From assembly GCA_922989275.2 (NCBI GenBank), contig OV277874.1:14744154-14808153 (forward strand): DNA of 64,000 nucleotides. Direction: 5' to 3'. Under the pieces are notes generated by a model. That model was not told the DNA's origin, ran no database searches, and worked only from the letters and a program-made list of their open reading frames with translations. Shown one piece after another: positions 38,528-50,279 of this stretch. The position numbers and the translations under genes are program-made. This DNA comes from Gari tellinella. Taxonomy: Eukaryota; Mollusca; Bivalvia; Cardiida; Psammobiidae. Position 1 is the stretch's first letter; every line of letters begins with the position of its first letter.

Positions 38528-41390
38528 ATGTTGCTGAAAGTAGTATTGTGTTGTCTCGTAGCTGGTGAGTCTTCCATTTCTATATAAAAAAAATAATAAT
38601 AAAAGACCAACAAAGAGACATACCTACAGGGTGTTTCATAAAATCTGTTACCAGTTCACAAATTTTCAACATTTTGAATAGATTTTAAATAAAAATCAGT
38701 TAGTAATAGGAGACAAAACAAGTTCCTTTTGATACCTAATATCAACAAGTTTTCGTAAATTGCTCACCTTATTATCCTTCTAGTTGACTATTAAGCCCAT
38801 GCAGTCCATTTGTTTAGCTATAAAGGGTTGTTTTTTGGACTAGTGCAAACCCTGATCAGATGCCTCCTTTAAGAGACATCTCATTTGTATCTTCACTGTT
38901 TGCATAGGACAAGTGTACTTTCATCAGGTACGCTGTTTTCAGTGTTTTGTCTGGACGCATTCACGAGTGACTATGCCTGGCACCAAGGGATGAAGAAAAA
39001 TGACTTCCAATGTATGCAGGGCTTCCTCCCTACAACGACCGTCCAAATAACGGTTCCCTCCTTACAACAACGCTTGCCGCTTCTCCCAAAACAAGACATT
39101 AATATATCTAAAAACTTTCATTGCTCCAATATCGTCTGCTTATAACTGTCGTCTGCTGTTTTTCTCAAAGTAACATATTGGACGTTTTACAGGGAAAACA
39201 AGTTTATGACGTTATGAAGAGTCACAAACAGCTTTGATCTAGATCAGACGCCGCGTTACGCTGCGTCTAATCTAGATACAAGCTGTTTGCAAATGTAAAC
39301 CAATTTTCCTCCGAACAACACACAGTATTTGTCTCCCTTTGGGTGTTGTTGTAGAGAGTGCGCCACTATAGTACATGACATAATATTCCTAATCCACAGC
39401 TGCAGCAGCGATGCCAAGCAAGAGAGGGGCGTGTGTGGTGATGTGTAGCCCCTCCCTGGGGGTATTTGATAACCTGAATCTTCAGGACTGCCCTGCAGGC
39501 ACCGCTTGTCATTCCACTGGGTGTGGGGCCATGTGTGTGGCTGTCCATAGTCAGACAAAGCCAGCGCGTAAGTACCGGTATACTAAAAGTGCGCTCACAT
39601 TTGCTCTTCGGCGGCCGTACGACGGCCGCAGAAACGTGAAATCGGGATATTCTTGCGGCGGCCGCAGAAATCCTACGGCGACCGCACGGCGTATCCCAAG
39701 ATTTTATAAGCCGTAATTATTGGAGCTTGCCGCATAATTATTTCATTTCCACGGCGACCGTAGAAAAACAAACATGCCGTAGAGTGGCTCTGCGGCGGCC
39801 GTACGACCGTATCAGTTTTTGACGCAAATTGGAATGTAAACTTTCCCACTGTCTTCTGTTAGGTATTATTGGGGATTTAAAGGTCATCTAGGTCAATATA
39901 TCGACAAAAAGTGCATAAATGCTTACATGACAATTTACCTCCAAGACACAGAGAGATAAACATTCCTAAATTCAAGCATAAAAAAATGGTCTGACCTGAG
40001 ATATAATTTGATAACAGTTTGAAGCCAAATTGGACAGATTTCTCAATGCCATTCATATTTGACGACCAGTCCTGTTCTAGTTGGTTTAGGGGCGAGTTTT
40101 TTTATACCGAGCCCCTAAACTATTGAAAGTTAAATCAAGCGTGACGAAAATTACGTCATAAAGTCTGGGTTTTTACGTCATATTCGCGAAAACATGTGAC
40201 ATAACTAATTAACTATGCATGCGCTTAAAATCATATCAGAATTTTAGTAGATCGACATTTATATGTTCCATGCCTCCGCTTAACAATGTCCGAAGTCTAA
40301 TCCACCAGAATATAATAAATCCTAACGATAAAGATCTTAATCCAAGTTCACTAAGATCTGTGAAATGTCAGTTTAAAAAATCCTCCAACACACCCTGTTC
40401 ACGCAATCTATATGGCTCGATGTCAAGTAGAATGTTACACTAGACGATTGTTCTACACTGTCACAATTCTGTTGTTAATTAAGTAACCTCAGATATTAAT
40501 AGTTTTAGTAAAATTACTGTTTACATTTTTGCTTGTTGTTTTCGTAGTATCGATTAGAGGAGGAAGGCTAATCCACTCGTCAACTAGATCTAATTTAACA
40601 AGAGCTGTTTGGCAAGAATGATTAGACCTAAAACCTGATTGACGAGAATAAAATAGGTTACTTTCTTCCAAAAATTGTTTTAATTCAATACTAACATGAC
40701 GTTCAAAATTAGTAAAATGATTAGTATCACGGAAATAGGCCTGTAGTAAGACTTGTCACACTTCGGTCCTTTCTTATAAATTGGAACTACTTTTGCTTTT
40801 TGGATAAGTGCTGCTTGCACCACATCCGGTGGGAGTTCCACGGCCGACGTGCGGTCACCGTGGGTTTTATTAGAAATTGCAGCAGCTGCAGAGGCGCTGT
40901 ACGGCGAATGCAAAACACATTTTATTCCACTGCATTACCAACGAATATTAGCGAGTTCTAAGATCTATCATTTCATTTATTCAAATGCGTTTAAGTTTAG
41001 TTTTGTTTTAACCCATTACCCCATAAATAAACCTTTGTACGCCTTTAATTTATTCCTCCACTGATTAAAATAGTTCCAATTTATACAGTTATAAATAAAT
41101 ATGAAAAGAAATATTTTCTAATTTTCTAGCAGATGGTTGCTTAAAGCAGGCTGAAAGTAAAGCAGAATGCACCTCCTGGCGCATTCTGCTTTACTTTAAG
41201 CCTGCTTTAAGTGGTAACATATATTCAAAACTAGAAACAGGCTATGGGGTAATGGGTTAAAAGAAAAATAATCTCTCTCCCTAATACATGTCTGTTTATT
41301 TCAGATTGTAAGCCAGTCCTGTGTGAACTCTACTGTCCTAAAGGATTCTTGTCGGACGAGAGCGGGTGTGACACGTGCAACTGCAGCTAG
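38528..41390 (+). CDS. secreted WAP/antistasin-like cysteine-rich protein, 3 exons (96 aa)
   Basis: Exons are 38528-38564, 39400-39567 and 41305-41390. They are joined by GTGAGT and GTAAGT donors and by CCACAG and TTTCAG acceptors, both introns in phase 1. Residues 1-16 form a signal peptide (MLLKVVLCCLVA, then alanines). Residues 24-58 carry six cysteines in a WAP-like arrangement ending CPAGTACHSTGCGAMC. One of the paired WAP cysteines is replaced by H50. Residues 70-95 match an antistasin-type half domain with six cysteines (CPKGF, then GCDTCNC). Such proteins inhibit serine proteases or act in innate defence or shell matrix. The role here is inferred. Both introns are loaded with transposon pieces. 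A decayed LINE RT lies in intron 2. Confidence 0.75.
38571..39399. other. intron 1 content: family D and B MITEs
   Basis: A family D piece (38812-38945, with CCCTGATCAGATGCC) and a family B copy (about 39015-39372). The latter has CTTCCTCCCTACAACGAC, a core at 39225-39293 and a decayed right end. Confidence 0.55.
39590..39830. repeat. GC-rich palindromic repeat
   Basis: Several CGGCGGCCGTACGACGGCCG-like blocks in intron 2. GTGCGCTCACATTTGCTC and GAGTGGCTCTGCGGC flank it. Confidence 0.5.
40480..40913 (-). pseudogene. LINE reverse transcriptase fragment
   Basis: The minus-strand frames read KAKVVPIYKKGPK and YYRPISV, then ESNLFYSRQSGFRSNHSCQT. This is the conserved start of a non-LTR reverse transcriptase. 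Frame breaks and a diverged middle show it is dead. It lies in intron 2, opposite to the gene. Confidence 0.75.
41008..41260. mobile_element. family E MITE (TTAA target), complete
   Basis: TTAACCCATTACCCCATAAA to TATGGGGTAATGGGTTAA, 44 bases before exon 3. Confidence 0.85.
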
Positions 41391-41636
41391 ACAGCAGAGA
41401 AGTCCGACAGTATCCGCATGAGATGACGTCACTGTCGTACAGTGGAGAATATGTTATTCGTTCCTTCTTAACCCATTGCTTAATAAATACGACTGTTTAA
41501 GACTTTAATTTATTCTACCACTTAAGAAAATAGTTCCAATTTCTACAGTCTTAAATATGCACCATAATAAATGTTTTCTATATCCTAACAGATCATTGCT
41601 TAAACCAGGCTGAAAGTGAAGCAGAATGCGCTTTAA

Positions 41637-42171
41637 AGAGGCTCGCAACCGGATTTAGCATTAAAAATAGTAATTTGTAAATATATGTCAAATGCTTATA
41701 TAAATGGGTAAGATTTAGTTTAGGATAATAAATTCTGTTAAAAAATCCATTTAAAAAAAGAAAAGAAAGAAGAAGCCCTGGTGGGATTCGAACCCGTGAC
41801 CCTCCATGCGGAGAGAAACGTTAAAAAATGAGGAAGCTCCTATACTACCTCGACTACCAGCGCTCTCTATATCTATAGTAGCGAATTAACGTACTTCACT
41901 AGTAGCGATCGATAGTACTTTTACTACTTTATTCGTCTCGGGTTTATGTCTGAGCCCGTGTAAAGAAGCAACAACAACTATACCGTTAGCTAACGCTATA
42001 GAAAAACGATGGAAAATATCTTAAAAAACTAAGATTCGGTGCCGATTCTTGAGACTTTTTTTGGACTGATCATATTTTTTTAATGTCAGAAGCCAAATAA
42101 TGCCACAAATTTGCTTTTATTTGAGTATTTTATTTTATTTTGACAAGTACAACATCCGGTTGCGAGTCCCT
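41637..42171. mobile_element. family G element with tRNA-like module
   Basis: AGAGGCTCGCAACCGG to CCGGTTGCGAGTCCCT, flanked by TTAA at 41633-41636 and 42172-42175. 535 bp, no protein frame. Confidence 0.8.
41776..41872 (-). pseudogene. tRNA-like module inside family G
   Basis: On the minus strand, GGTAGTCGAGGTAGTATAG resembles an A box and GGGTTCGAATCCC is a perfect B box. At about 95 bases it has the size of a class II tRNA with a long arm. No clean acceptor stem. Confidence 0.5.
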
Positions 42172-42589
42172 TTAAGGCACATTGTGCTTTTCATTCAATC
42201 TGCTTTAAGTGGTCACCTCTTTTGAAAACCAGAAGTGTAATTGGTTAAATGAATTCTAAACGCAAATGTATTGCCTTAAGATGTGTAAGGTTGTGCATTT
42301 TTAAAAACAATTCTCATGACTTATTTGCATCTGAGTTGCAAATGGTTTTGAGCCTGATCAGACGCCGGGATACCCGGCGTCTGATCTGGCTCAAAAATAT
42401 TTGCAAAACAAATAAGTTTCTTAGAATAAAATCTATTAGTGGGTTCAAGAATAACGTCGCCTCCACTGTAAACAACGTGGCTTGATAATAAAATGATAAA
42501 ACGTTGTAAAACTCTGTCATCCTTTAAACACGCTAAGACATCGTCATCTGTCAACTTGTCATCTGTAACATTTCCCCATGGTTTATGTT

Positions 42590-42770
42590 TCTACTTAAGA
42601 AGTAATAAAATTCATACCAGTGTTTTATCGTGCAATCGAACACGGGTAGGAGTTGAGATGCGTAGTAATTTAATAAATAGGCCTTTAGGCCGCGTGGTTT
42701 AATTACAAGAATCTCAACGACTACCCGTGTTCGATTGTTAGATAAAACACTGGTATTAATTTATTATTTC
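42590..42770. repeat. hairpin repeat
   Basis: CAGTGTTTTATCGTGCAATC pairs with GATTGTTAGATAAAACACTG, and AACACGGGTAGGAGTTGAGA with TCTCAACGACTACCCGTGTT. Confidence 0.7.
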
Positions 42771-43459
42771 GATTCTAACACATTATTTAACCTTAATTTG
42801 CACCGTAGTAACGGCGCTACATTTCTAAGCGTACGCATTTTTGAAGCCATATGACGTCACGTTAGAACGTTACAGCGCGTGAGTGTTCTATTGAGAATTC
42901 GTACACTGATACGTTCCTTCTTTGTTTATATAGGGGCGTGCGGGAAGTGTTAGAATTTTCCTTTATGAATGTTTGAAAACATTATCGGGGTGCCAAACAG
43001 GTTAGATTCTAGTATCTCAGTGCCTCATGTTAAACTGTTTGTAACAGATACCACAATAAACCCCTTTAGCACATGACTTGGAGCTCTCGGCCAATCAGAG
43101 GCCTCAAAAACCTGTGAATATATCGTTTATTTTACAAAACCATGAAATAACTAACACACTGTTCACTTATTCCAAGCTTCCGTCATATCTGACGTCACAA
43201 CCCTAGATCGGAGGGGAACTGCACTCGCTTGATGACGTCATATTAGGTACAGTGAGACCTAACCTTTAAAGGCAATTAATAATGAATTGTGCTTACATAT
43301 AGAGCTTCAATAAGCGTTATTTATGTTGGTGTTAAAGCATGCTTAATGTCTCAAACTGCACATTGAAATAACCTTTCAATTTAAGTAAAGTATTACAAAT
43401 AAAATGACTTTTTCGTCTAAAACAAAAAGTAGAAACGTAGGGTCTTCTTGTTTTCCTCG

Positions 43460-43590
43460 AGCCCAAGCCAGTGCTAAATAGGTTAGACCACGGTTGCGCG
43501 CGAATAAACGACATAGTTCTCGGGGGCTACGCCCCCTCGAACTATATCGTTTATTCGCTTGCAACCATGGTCTAACCTATACTTATCAAG
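43460..43590. repeat. near-perfect hairpin
   Basis: ATAGGTTAGACCACGGTTGC pairs with GCAACCATGGTCTAACCTAT. The loop is GGGGGCTACGCCCCC. Confidence 0.75.
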
Positions 43591-43622
43591 AAGAACGTTA
43601 AACAGCGTTGATGCTGAAACGG

Positions 43623-43869
43623 CTACACTGGAGAACACGCTATTCTTTCCCTTTTGAACGAAAAGCAAACGCATCGCAATAAAATGTAGAAATTGACAAT
43701 TTTTTGACAAATCTAAATGCTCATTTTAATCTGAATGGCAAATAGTTTAGAGCCTGATCAGACGTCGGGTGAACCGATGTCTGATCAGGCTCCAAACTGT
43801 TGTCATTGGAAATAATGGATTTTGCGTAAACGCGTTTATTGGGAAAGAATAACGTTTTCTCCACTGTAC
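43623..43869. mobile_element. family A MITE
   Basis: TA-CACTGGAGAACACG to TTTTCTCCACTG-TA. Core with arm TTTAGAGCCT at 43739-43801. Confidence 0.8.
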
Positions 43870-43899
43870 ATGTATTTCCACTGCATTCAGAGCACCAGA

Positions 43900-44060
43900 T
43901 AAGCTTAGTTTTTCAAAACCTAAAATCTTTATTTCTGAATTAAACCCTATGGTGTCACTACTCATTAGAATCGTCTCTTCGAGACGATTCTAATGAGTAG
44001 TAACACAATAGGATTTGGTGCTAAAAAGAGTGAGAAAATGTTGGATTTGTTGAAAAAACT
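43900..44060. repeat. hairpin repeat with AATCGTCTCTTCGAGACGATT
   Basis: Also found diverged at 63150-63250 and 63860-63990. Flanks AAACCCTATGGTGT and AACACAATAGGATTTGG pair. Confidence 0.7.
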
Positions 44061-44429
44061 ACTTCTTATCTGGAGCCCTGGCATTAGTTTGGAGCCAGTA
44101 AGACGCCGGGTAACCCGGTTTATAGACAGACGTGTTGGTAATGTCAGATCAAAAACTAGGTCACTAGATCAAATCACAGAATTTTTTTGTAAACAACCTA
44201 AATTCAATGGGATTTAAAAATGTTGGTGAAATCTCAGAAATTTCACATTTTGATCATTTTCTTGGGGTTTGCCTACAGGACTTAAAAGAGGATAAACATC
44301 AGAATCTGTCAAGTAAACCATTGGCCAAAAAATCTCAAAATTTGGAAGAAATTAAACAAGAGCGGCATGCGGCCCTAAATTGCTCACTTGGTACCCATGA
44401 TTATGGTCATGGTAATGGACCAGTAATGA

Positions 44430-44770
44430 TATAAGTTTTCACTTATACACCCCCACCCACTGGTGGCCATGTTTGTTTGAGCTGGGAAGATTATTTGAAG
44501 ACAACTGGCAAAGGGTCACCCATGAATCATTATTTGTGTAAAATCATTTTTAAATCAGACCAATAGTTTCAGAGAAAACGATTTTTAAAAGTTGTTCTAT
44601 ACAGAAATATAAGGAAAACTTGCCCCACCCACTGGCGACTATGTTTTTTAAGATAACAAAATGATTTTAGGACACCTGGTAGAGGGTCATCAATTGACCA
44701 TTTGTGTAAAATTATTTTCAATTTGGAACAGTGGTTTCAGAGAAGAAGATTTTTAAACTTTTTGCTATAC
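44430..44770. repeat. CCCACCCACTGGCGGCC-type repeat
   Basis: Two units of a repeat containing GAGGGTCA and AAGATTTTTAAA blocks that recur to 49330. Confidence 0.65.
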
Positions 44771-44774
44771 TTAA

Positions 44775-45312
44775 AGCGACTCGCAACCAGATGGTGCATT
44801 AAAAATAGTAATTTGTAAATATGTGTCAAACGCTTATATAAATGGTAAAGAATTAGTTTAGGATAAGAAATTCTGTTTAAAAAGATGTATTTCAATAAAA
44901 AAAAATATTGGTCTCTGGTGGGATTCGAACCCGGGGCCCGGCATTGGCGGACAGAAGGCAAAATAGGGGAAACCGCTTAGACCAATGGACCACGGAACTA
45001 TCCGTTTATCTCGGATCGATTTAACGTATATCAATGTGTAGCAATCGAAAGTGCATACAACTTCGTAATTCGGCTCGTGTTTATGTCTGAGCCCGTGTAG
45101 AGAAGCAACAACAACAACTATACCGTCTACTAGTCGGTATAGAAAAACGATGGAAAATATCTAAAAATCTAAGATTCGGTGACGATTCTTGAGACTTTTT
45201 TTGGACTGATCATATTTTTTTAATGTCAGAAGCCACATAATGCCACAAATTTGCTTTTATTTGAGTATTTTATTTTATTTTGACAAGTACACCATCCGGT
45301 TGCGAGTCCCTT
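44775..45312. mobile_element. family G element, second copy
   Basis: AGCGACTCGCAACCAG to CCGGTTGCGAGTCCCTT, flanked by TTAA (44771-44774 and 45313-45316). Its flanks closely match 41637-42171 but the inner tRNA-like module does not. Confidence 0.8.
44912..45003 (-). pseudogene. different tRNA-like module inside family G
   Basis: On the minus strand, TGGTCCATTGGTCTAAGC (A-box-like) and GGGTTCGAATCCC (B box) enclose a middle unlike that of 41776-41872. Confidence 0.5.
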
Positions 45313-45785
45313 TTAAGGAATAATTCGAATATTTATTGTATTCATGGAGGTATGAAAAAAAACCTGGTCACACTGTATGAAACCGCGAAGCGGTTTCATA
45401 CAAAAGTGTGACCAGTTTTTTTTTATACCTCCATGAATACAATAAATATTCCGAATTATTCCTTATAATTTAATATCACTACTGAATTTAAGAAATAGAG
45501 AATCTGACGAGAATGTTCATTTTTAACGCTTTTTAAACGTAGGTTGTAGTCCCTCCGCCATATATATTTTCCGCCAAAACGCGTTGTTGTTTTGTAGTAA
45601 CGTCGACGTCAATGACGTCATTTGGCGTCCTGCTTCATGCAGCGCTTGTGGAGAGCAGTTGGACTAAGAGAAAGTAGTCCTGACAAGGCGTGGCCTGATT
45701 TTTTTTTTCATGGAGTTATGAAACAAAAATTACAGCCAATCACAGCTAACCAAATGTAATGAAAACAAACAATATTAAATTATAG
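45313..45785. mobile_element. family I element with hairpin end
   Basis: Starts AAGGAATAATTCGAATATTT. The hairpin pairs AACCTGGTCACACTGTATG with its complement. The body runs to AAACAATATTAAATTATAG. Confidence 0.8.
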
Positions 45786-45894
45786 TAATATAAGGAAAAG
45801 GTGCCCCACCCACTGGCAGCAATATGAGTTTAGAAATCTGGTAGAGGGTCATCAATTGACCATTTGTGTAAAATTATTAGCTCACCTGAGCTAG

Positions 45895-46800
45895 CTCACC
45901 TGAGCTAGCTCAGGGTGAGCTTTTGCAATCCTTGAATGTCCGGCGTCCGTCATCAACAATTTAAGTGTTTACACTCTAGAGGCAACAATATTTATCCAAT
46001 CTTTCTCAAACTTGCTCAGATAGTATATTACCATAAGAGTTCGAATGAGTTTGATTATGGTTGAAATCGGACTAATAGGTCAGGAGTTATCTACCTTTGA
46101 ATTGCTGAAAATGTCATATTTAAGTGTTTACACTCTAGAGGCCACAATATTTATTCAATCTTTCCCCGGCTTGCTCAGATTGTATATTACTATAAGAGTT
46201 CGTTTATGGTTGAAATCGAACTCATAGGTCAGGAGTAGTCTACCTTTAAATTGCTGAAAATGACATATTTAACGGTGTTTACACTCTAGAGGCCACAATA
46301 TTTATCCAATCTTTTTCAAACTTACTCAGATTGTATATTACCATAAGAGTTCGAATATGTGTGATTATGGTTGAACTCAGACCAATAGGTCAAGAGTTAT
46401 CTGCCCTTAAATAGCTGAAAATGCCATTTCTAACAGCGTAAACACTTGCAACTACAGTTTTCAATGGATTTTGATTATACTTACACACAAAGTATATAGC
46501 TATAAGTTCTCGAAGCAGTGTAATTATTGTTAAAATCTAATCATTGTGGCAATAGTTATCTGCCCTTGATATACTTTGAAATGCTAGAAAAGGCTTAATT
46601 TCAGTATTGTTTAGGCTCTAGTTATCAGTCCTTGATGTACTCTACTATACTAGAATTATGAGATTGTATTCCAAAATTGTTTACATGCTTTACTACAAAT
46701 TTGAATGGATTTAGATTAAAATTGATGAAACAGAAAGGTAAAACTATCAGGCTTCAGTACAAGAGGTGAGCGAAATCAGGGCCTTCAGGCCCTCTTGTTA
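45895..46800. repeat. AGCTCACCTGAGC-headed repeat with 160-170-bp units
   Basis: The head is a triple AGCTCACCTGAGCT. Units starting GTGTTTACACTCTAGAGG recur at about 45965, 46123 and 46276. The tail reads CAGGGCCTTCAGGCCCTCTT. Confidence 0.7.
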
Positions 46801-49370
46801 TCAATTTGGACCAGTAGTTTCAGGGAAGAAGATTTTTAAACTTTTTACTATGCAGTGTCATCAGGAAAAGGTGCCCCACCCACTGGCGGCCATGTTTGTT
46901 ACATATCAAAATAATTTTAGAAAATCTGTTAGAGGGTCACCCATGGATCATTTGCATAAAATTACTTTCAAATCGAACCAGTAGTTTTTGACAAAAAGAT
47001 TTTTAAAGTTTTCACTATATAGCAATAAAAGGACAAGAGCCCCATGGGGCATATGTCGCTCACCTGAGAATAGCTGTACATCAAAATGGAGATAATGATT
47101 TATGTCCAGGACGGGGTCATTTTTTACCCGAGGGGCATAATTTGAACAATCTTGATAGAGGACCTGTAGATGATGCTATGTTCCAAATATCTAAGATCAG
47201 GGTACTAGTGTTCTAGACAAGAAGATTTTTTTTAAGTTTCCATTGAAAAAATCTATTTTTAGCTCCTGTGACCTACATATGCAACAGACTGGAACCATTT
47301 GAACAAAATAGATAAAGGACATCTAGAAGTAACACCATGACGAATATCAAAGCTCTGGCTATATTAGCTTCAGAAAAGAAGACGTTTGAAAACTGTGACC
47401 CCCGGAGTGGGGCTAATTTTGACCCCAGGGGCATTATTTGTACAAACTTGATAGAGGACCTGTAGATGATATGCAATCGACCAGAACCATTTGAACCTTA
47501 TTGGTATAGGACATCTAAAAGTGTCACCATGCCAGATATCAAAGCTCTGGCCATATTAGTTTCAGAGGAGAAGACTTTTGAAAATTTCACTATATAACTC
47601 TATGTTAAACTGTGACCCCCCGGACGGGGCCAATTTTGACCCCAGGGGCGTAGTTTGTAGTTTGATAGAGGACCTGTAGATGATGCTATGTGACAAATGT
47701 CTAAGATCTGGCCCTTGTAGTTTCAGACAAGAAGATTTTTTAAGATTTCATTATTTTTTCACTTGGTTGCCATGGCAACCAGAGTTCTACATTGTTTTTA
47801 ATTCTTTGAACAATTTTGAAAGAACTTGACCCAAGGAACATTCGTGTAAAGTTTGGTTGAAATCTTTTCAGCGGTATATGAGGAGATGTCATTTGAAACA
47901 ATTGTTAAAGACAACAATGACTGTATAAAGTGAAATTATTTTCTTCTGTGGAAGAATAAATTAAAGACATAAAAAGGAATATGTATGGGTTAATAGGTTA
48001 ATAAATATCATTATTTACATTTTCTAAATATAAGAAACTATATGTAAATGAGTGGCAAATAGTTTGGATCCAGATTAGATGCAGCATTATGTGGCCTCTG
48101 ACCTGGATCCATACTGTTTATAGCCAAGAATTAATTGTGGACTGATAGACAGAAAGATAAACAAACAAACAAAACACAAACAAACAAACAGACAGACCAA
48201 AAGTAATATGCCTCGAACTAAGTTGTGCTTGAGCATAAAATAGCAGACATCACTATAATTTCTGTTATGTATCTCAGTGACTTGAGTTCAGAGCTAGCTA
48301 TCGGTCAGTTATGCAATAGGAGACGGTCTCAGAGAGAAATGACTATTATCATGCTGAACTGTTGTCTGCTCCAAATGTTTGTATGTGAAATATGTAAAGA
48401 ATAATAACTTATATTTTCTAAATATAAGAAAATATGTAAATGAGTGGCAAATAGTTTAGATCCAGATTAGATGCAGCATTATGTGGCATCTGACCTGGAT
48501 CTAAACTGTTTGCAAAAATGTTGCATTTAGTATAAGGTAAGCTTCTTAGCCTGGAAGATACAATGGGTCTGTATAAAAACGGATCATTAGAGAGTTTTTA
48601 CTGTCAGACCTGCATCAAAAAGCACTGATATGGCCAGGGTTGAGTCAAATTTGACCCTAGGGTTTTGATTTTTTACAATTTTGAAAGTGATTTAGTAGAA
48701 GATACTATTCATGCAATATCTAAGGTGTGGGAACAGTGGTTTTTTACAAAAAACTTGTTTAAAGTTTTTCACTTTTTTTAACAAATTTCAATAAGTAGTC
48801 CACCAATGAATTTTATTTTAACAATTTCTGTAGAGAAGCATCCAAGGAACACCGTCAGCAATTTAGTTTTTCCCTCAAACTCGCGGTTTCAGAGGAGATG
48901 TCGCTTGAAGTAAATTTGAACGGACGGACAGACGGACGGCGGGCGATCACAACAGCTCACCTTGAGCCTTCGGCTCAGGTGAGCTAAAAATCTGCCCCAC
49001 CCACTAGCGGCCATGTTTTTTAAGATAGGAAAAATATTTTTGAAAATCTGATAGAGGGTCACCAATGGCGCATTTGGGTAAAATTATTTTCAATTAGGAC
49101 CTGTAATTTTTGACAAGAAGATTTTTAAAGTTTTTTCAAGTGGTTGCCATGGCAACCACAATTTCAATTGGATGACCTATATTTGAAGAAATCTGAGAGA
49201 GTACCCTACAAGGAACAATCCTATTAAGTTTCGATGAAATTGGCCCAGTGGTTTCCAAGAAGATCTTTGAAAATAAAGTTTGACAACAGATGGACGGACC
49301 GAAAGCGACGACTGACACAGGGCGATCACAATAGCTCACCATGGCACTTCGCGCCAGGTGAGCTAACAAG
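46801..49370. repeat. AGCTCACC / CACTGGCGGCC repeat complex
   Basis: Mosaic of GAGGACCTGTAGATGAT and CCCACCCACTGGCGG units. Ends include GCTCACCTTGAGCC (48955) and a closing CAGGTGAGCTAACAAG (49357). No protein-coding frame. Confidence 0.65.
48040..48520. repeat. duplicated core segments
   Basis: ATGTAAATGAGTGGCAAATA precedes a core at about 48055 and again at about 48440, both with stem ATGCAGCATTATGTGGC. Confidence 0.65.
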
Positions 49371-49710
49371 AATGTTGGAAGTTATGTAATGAGATATGAT
49401 AGGGTCAATGCATTTGTATCTATTGTGATTTTACCATTGGTGCTTAGCAAACTCTGAGTAGTATACAATTACCGACACATGTTTGAACGGTCAAACTGAA
49501 CGGACTATGCATTTGTTATAACAGTGGAGGGGTTATTCTTTCCAAATAAACACTTTAAGCTAAAACAGTTTGATGAAAATAGCTCATATGATATCGTCAC
49601 GTAAGCTACAGTGCAGACGACGTTATTCTATCTCGTTTAAACGCATTCGCAATAAAACATAGAAAATAACAACTTTTCGACAATTCTGACAATTCATTTT
49701 AATCTGAGTA

Positions 49711-50008
49711 GCAAACAGTTTAAAGCCTGATCAGACACCTGGGGCCCGTTTTACTAAACTACTTACGCAAAATTTTTGCGTAATACAAAATTTTAATTTT
49801 AAATTTATAATTTTTATTTACACTTGCTACAAACAGCAAATAGCCAGATCAGAGGACGCGCTTTTAGCGCGTCCTCTGATCTGGCTATTTGCTGTTTGCA
49901 AACGTTTATGATCGAAAAATAAGAGTAAAACGATTTTGACTTACGCAAAATTTTTGCGTAAGTAGTTTAGCAAAACGGACCCCAGGTAATCTGGCTCCAA
50001 ACTGTTTG
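49711..50008. mobile_element. family A core interrupted by a family F MITE that has its own core
   Basis: The outer core (arms TTTAAAGCCT and TGGCTCCAAA) is split at its tip by the family F element at 49742-49982. Confidence 0.8.
49742..49982. mobile_element. family F MITE with palindromic core
   Basis: GGGCCCGTTTTACTAAA to TAGCAAAACGGACCC. Flanks CTG and CAG. The core at 49830-49898 has perfectly complementary arms CAAATAGCCA and TGGCTATTTG. Confidence 0.8.
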
Positions 50009-50021
50009 AAATGGACATCAT

Positions 50022-50275
50022 TGTTTAACCCATTACCCCGTAGTCTGTTTCTATTTTTGAAGACAAGTGACCACTTAAAAGAGGTTGAAAGTAAAGCAGA
50101 ATTCTGCTTTACTTTCAGCCTCCTTTAAGCTACTACATGTATTCATTATGATATAGAAACTTTTTTAAGTGGTACATATTTATATAAGTAAATAAAGTGG
50201 ATCTATTTTCTTCAGTGGAGGAATAAAATTGAGGCCTAAAAAGGTTTATTTATGGGGTTATGGGTTATAAAGCAT
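50022..50275. mobile_element. family E MITE
   Basis: TTAACCCATTACCCCGTAG to GGGTTATGGGTTATAA. The hairpin tip is deleted (CAGAATTCTG). Confidence 0.7.
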
Positions 50276-50279
50276 AAAT

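Larger units (their letters stand above)
41468..42248. mobile_element. family E MITE split at its centre
   Basis: TTAACCCATTGCTTAATAAA to GAAGTGTAATTGGTTAA. The family G element sits at the TTAA in the hairpin tip. Confidence 0.75.
41438..42470. mobile_element. family A MITE carrying nested E and G elements
   Basis: TA-CAGTGGAGAATATG at left and GCCTCCACTG-TA at right frame a family A copy. Inside lies family E (41468-42248), itself interrupted by family G (41637-42171). A's own core is at 42336-42403. Confidence 0.75.
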
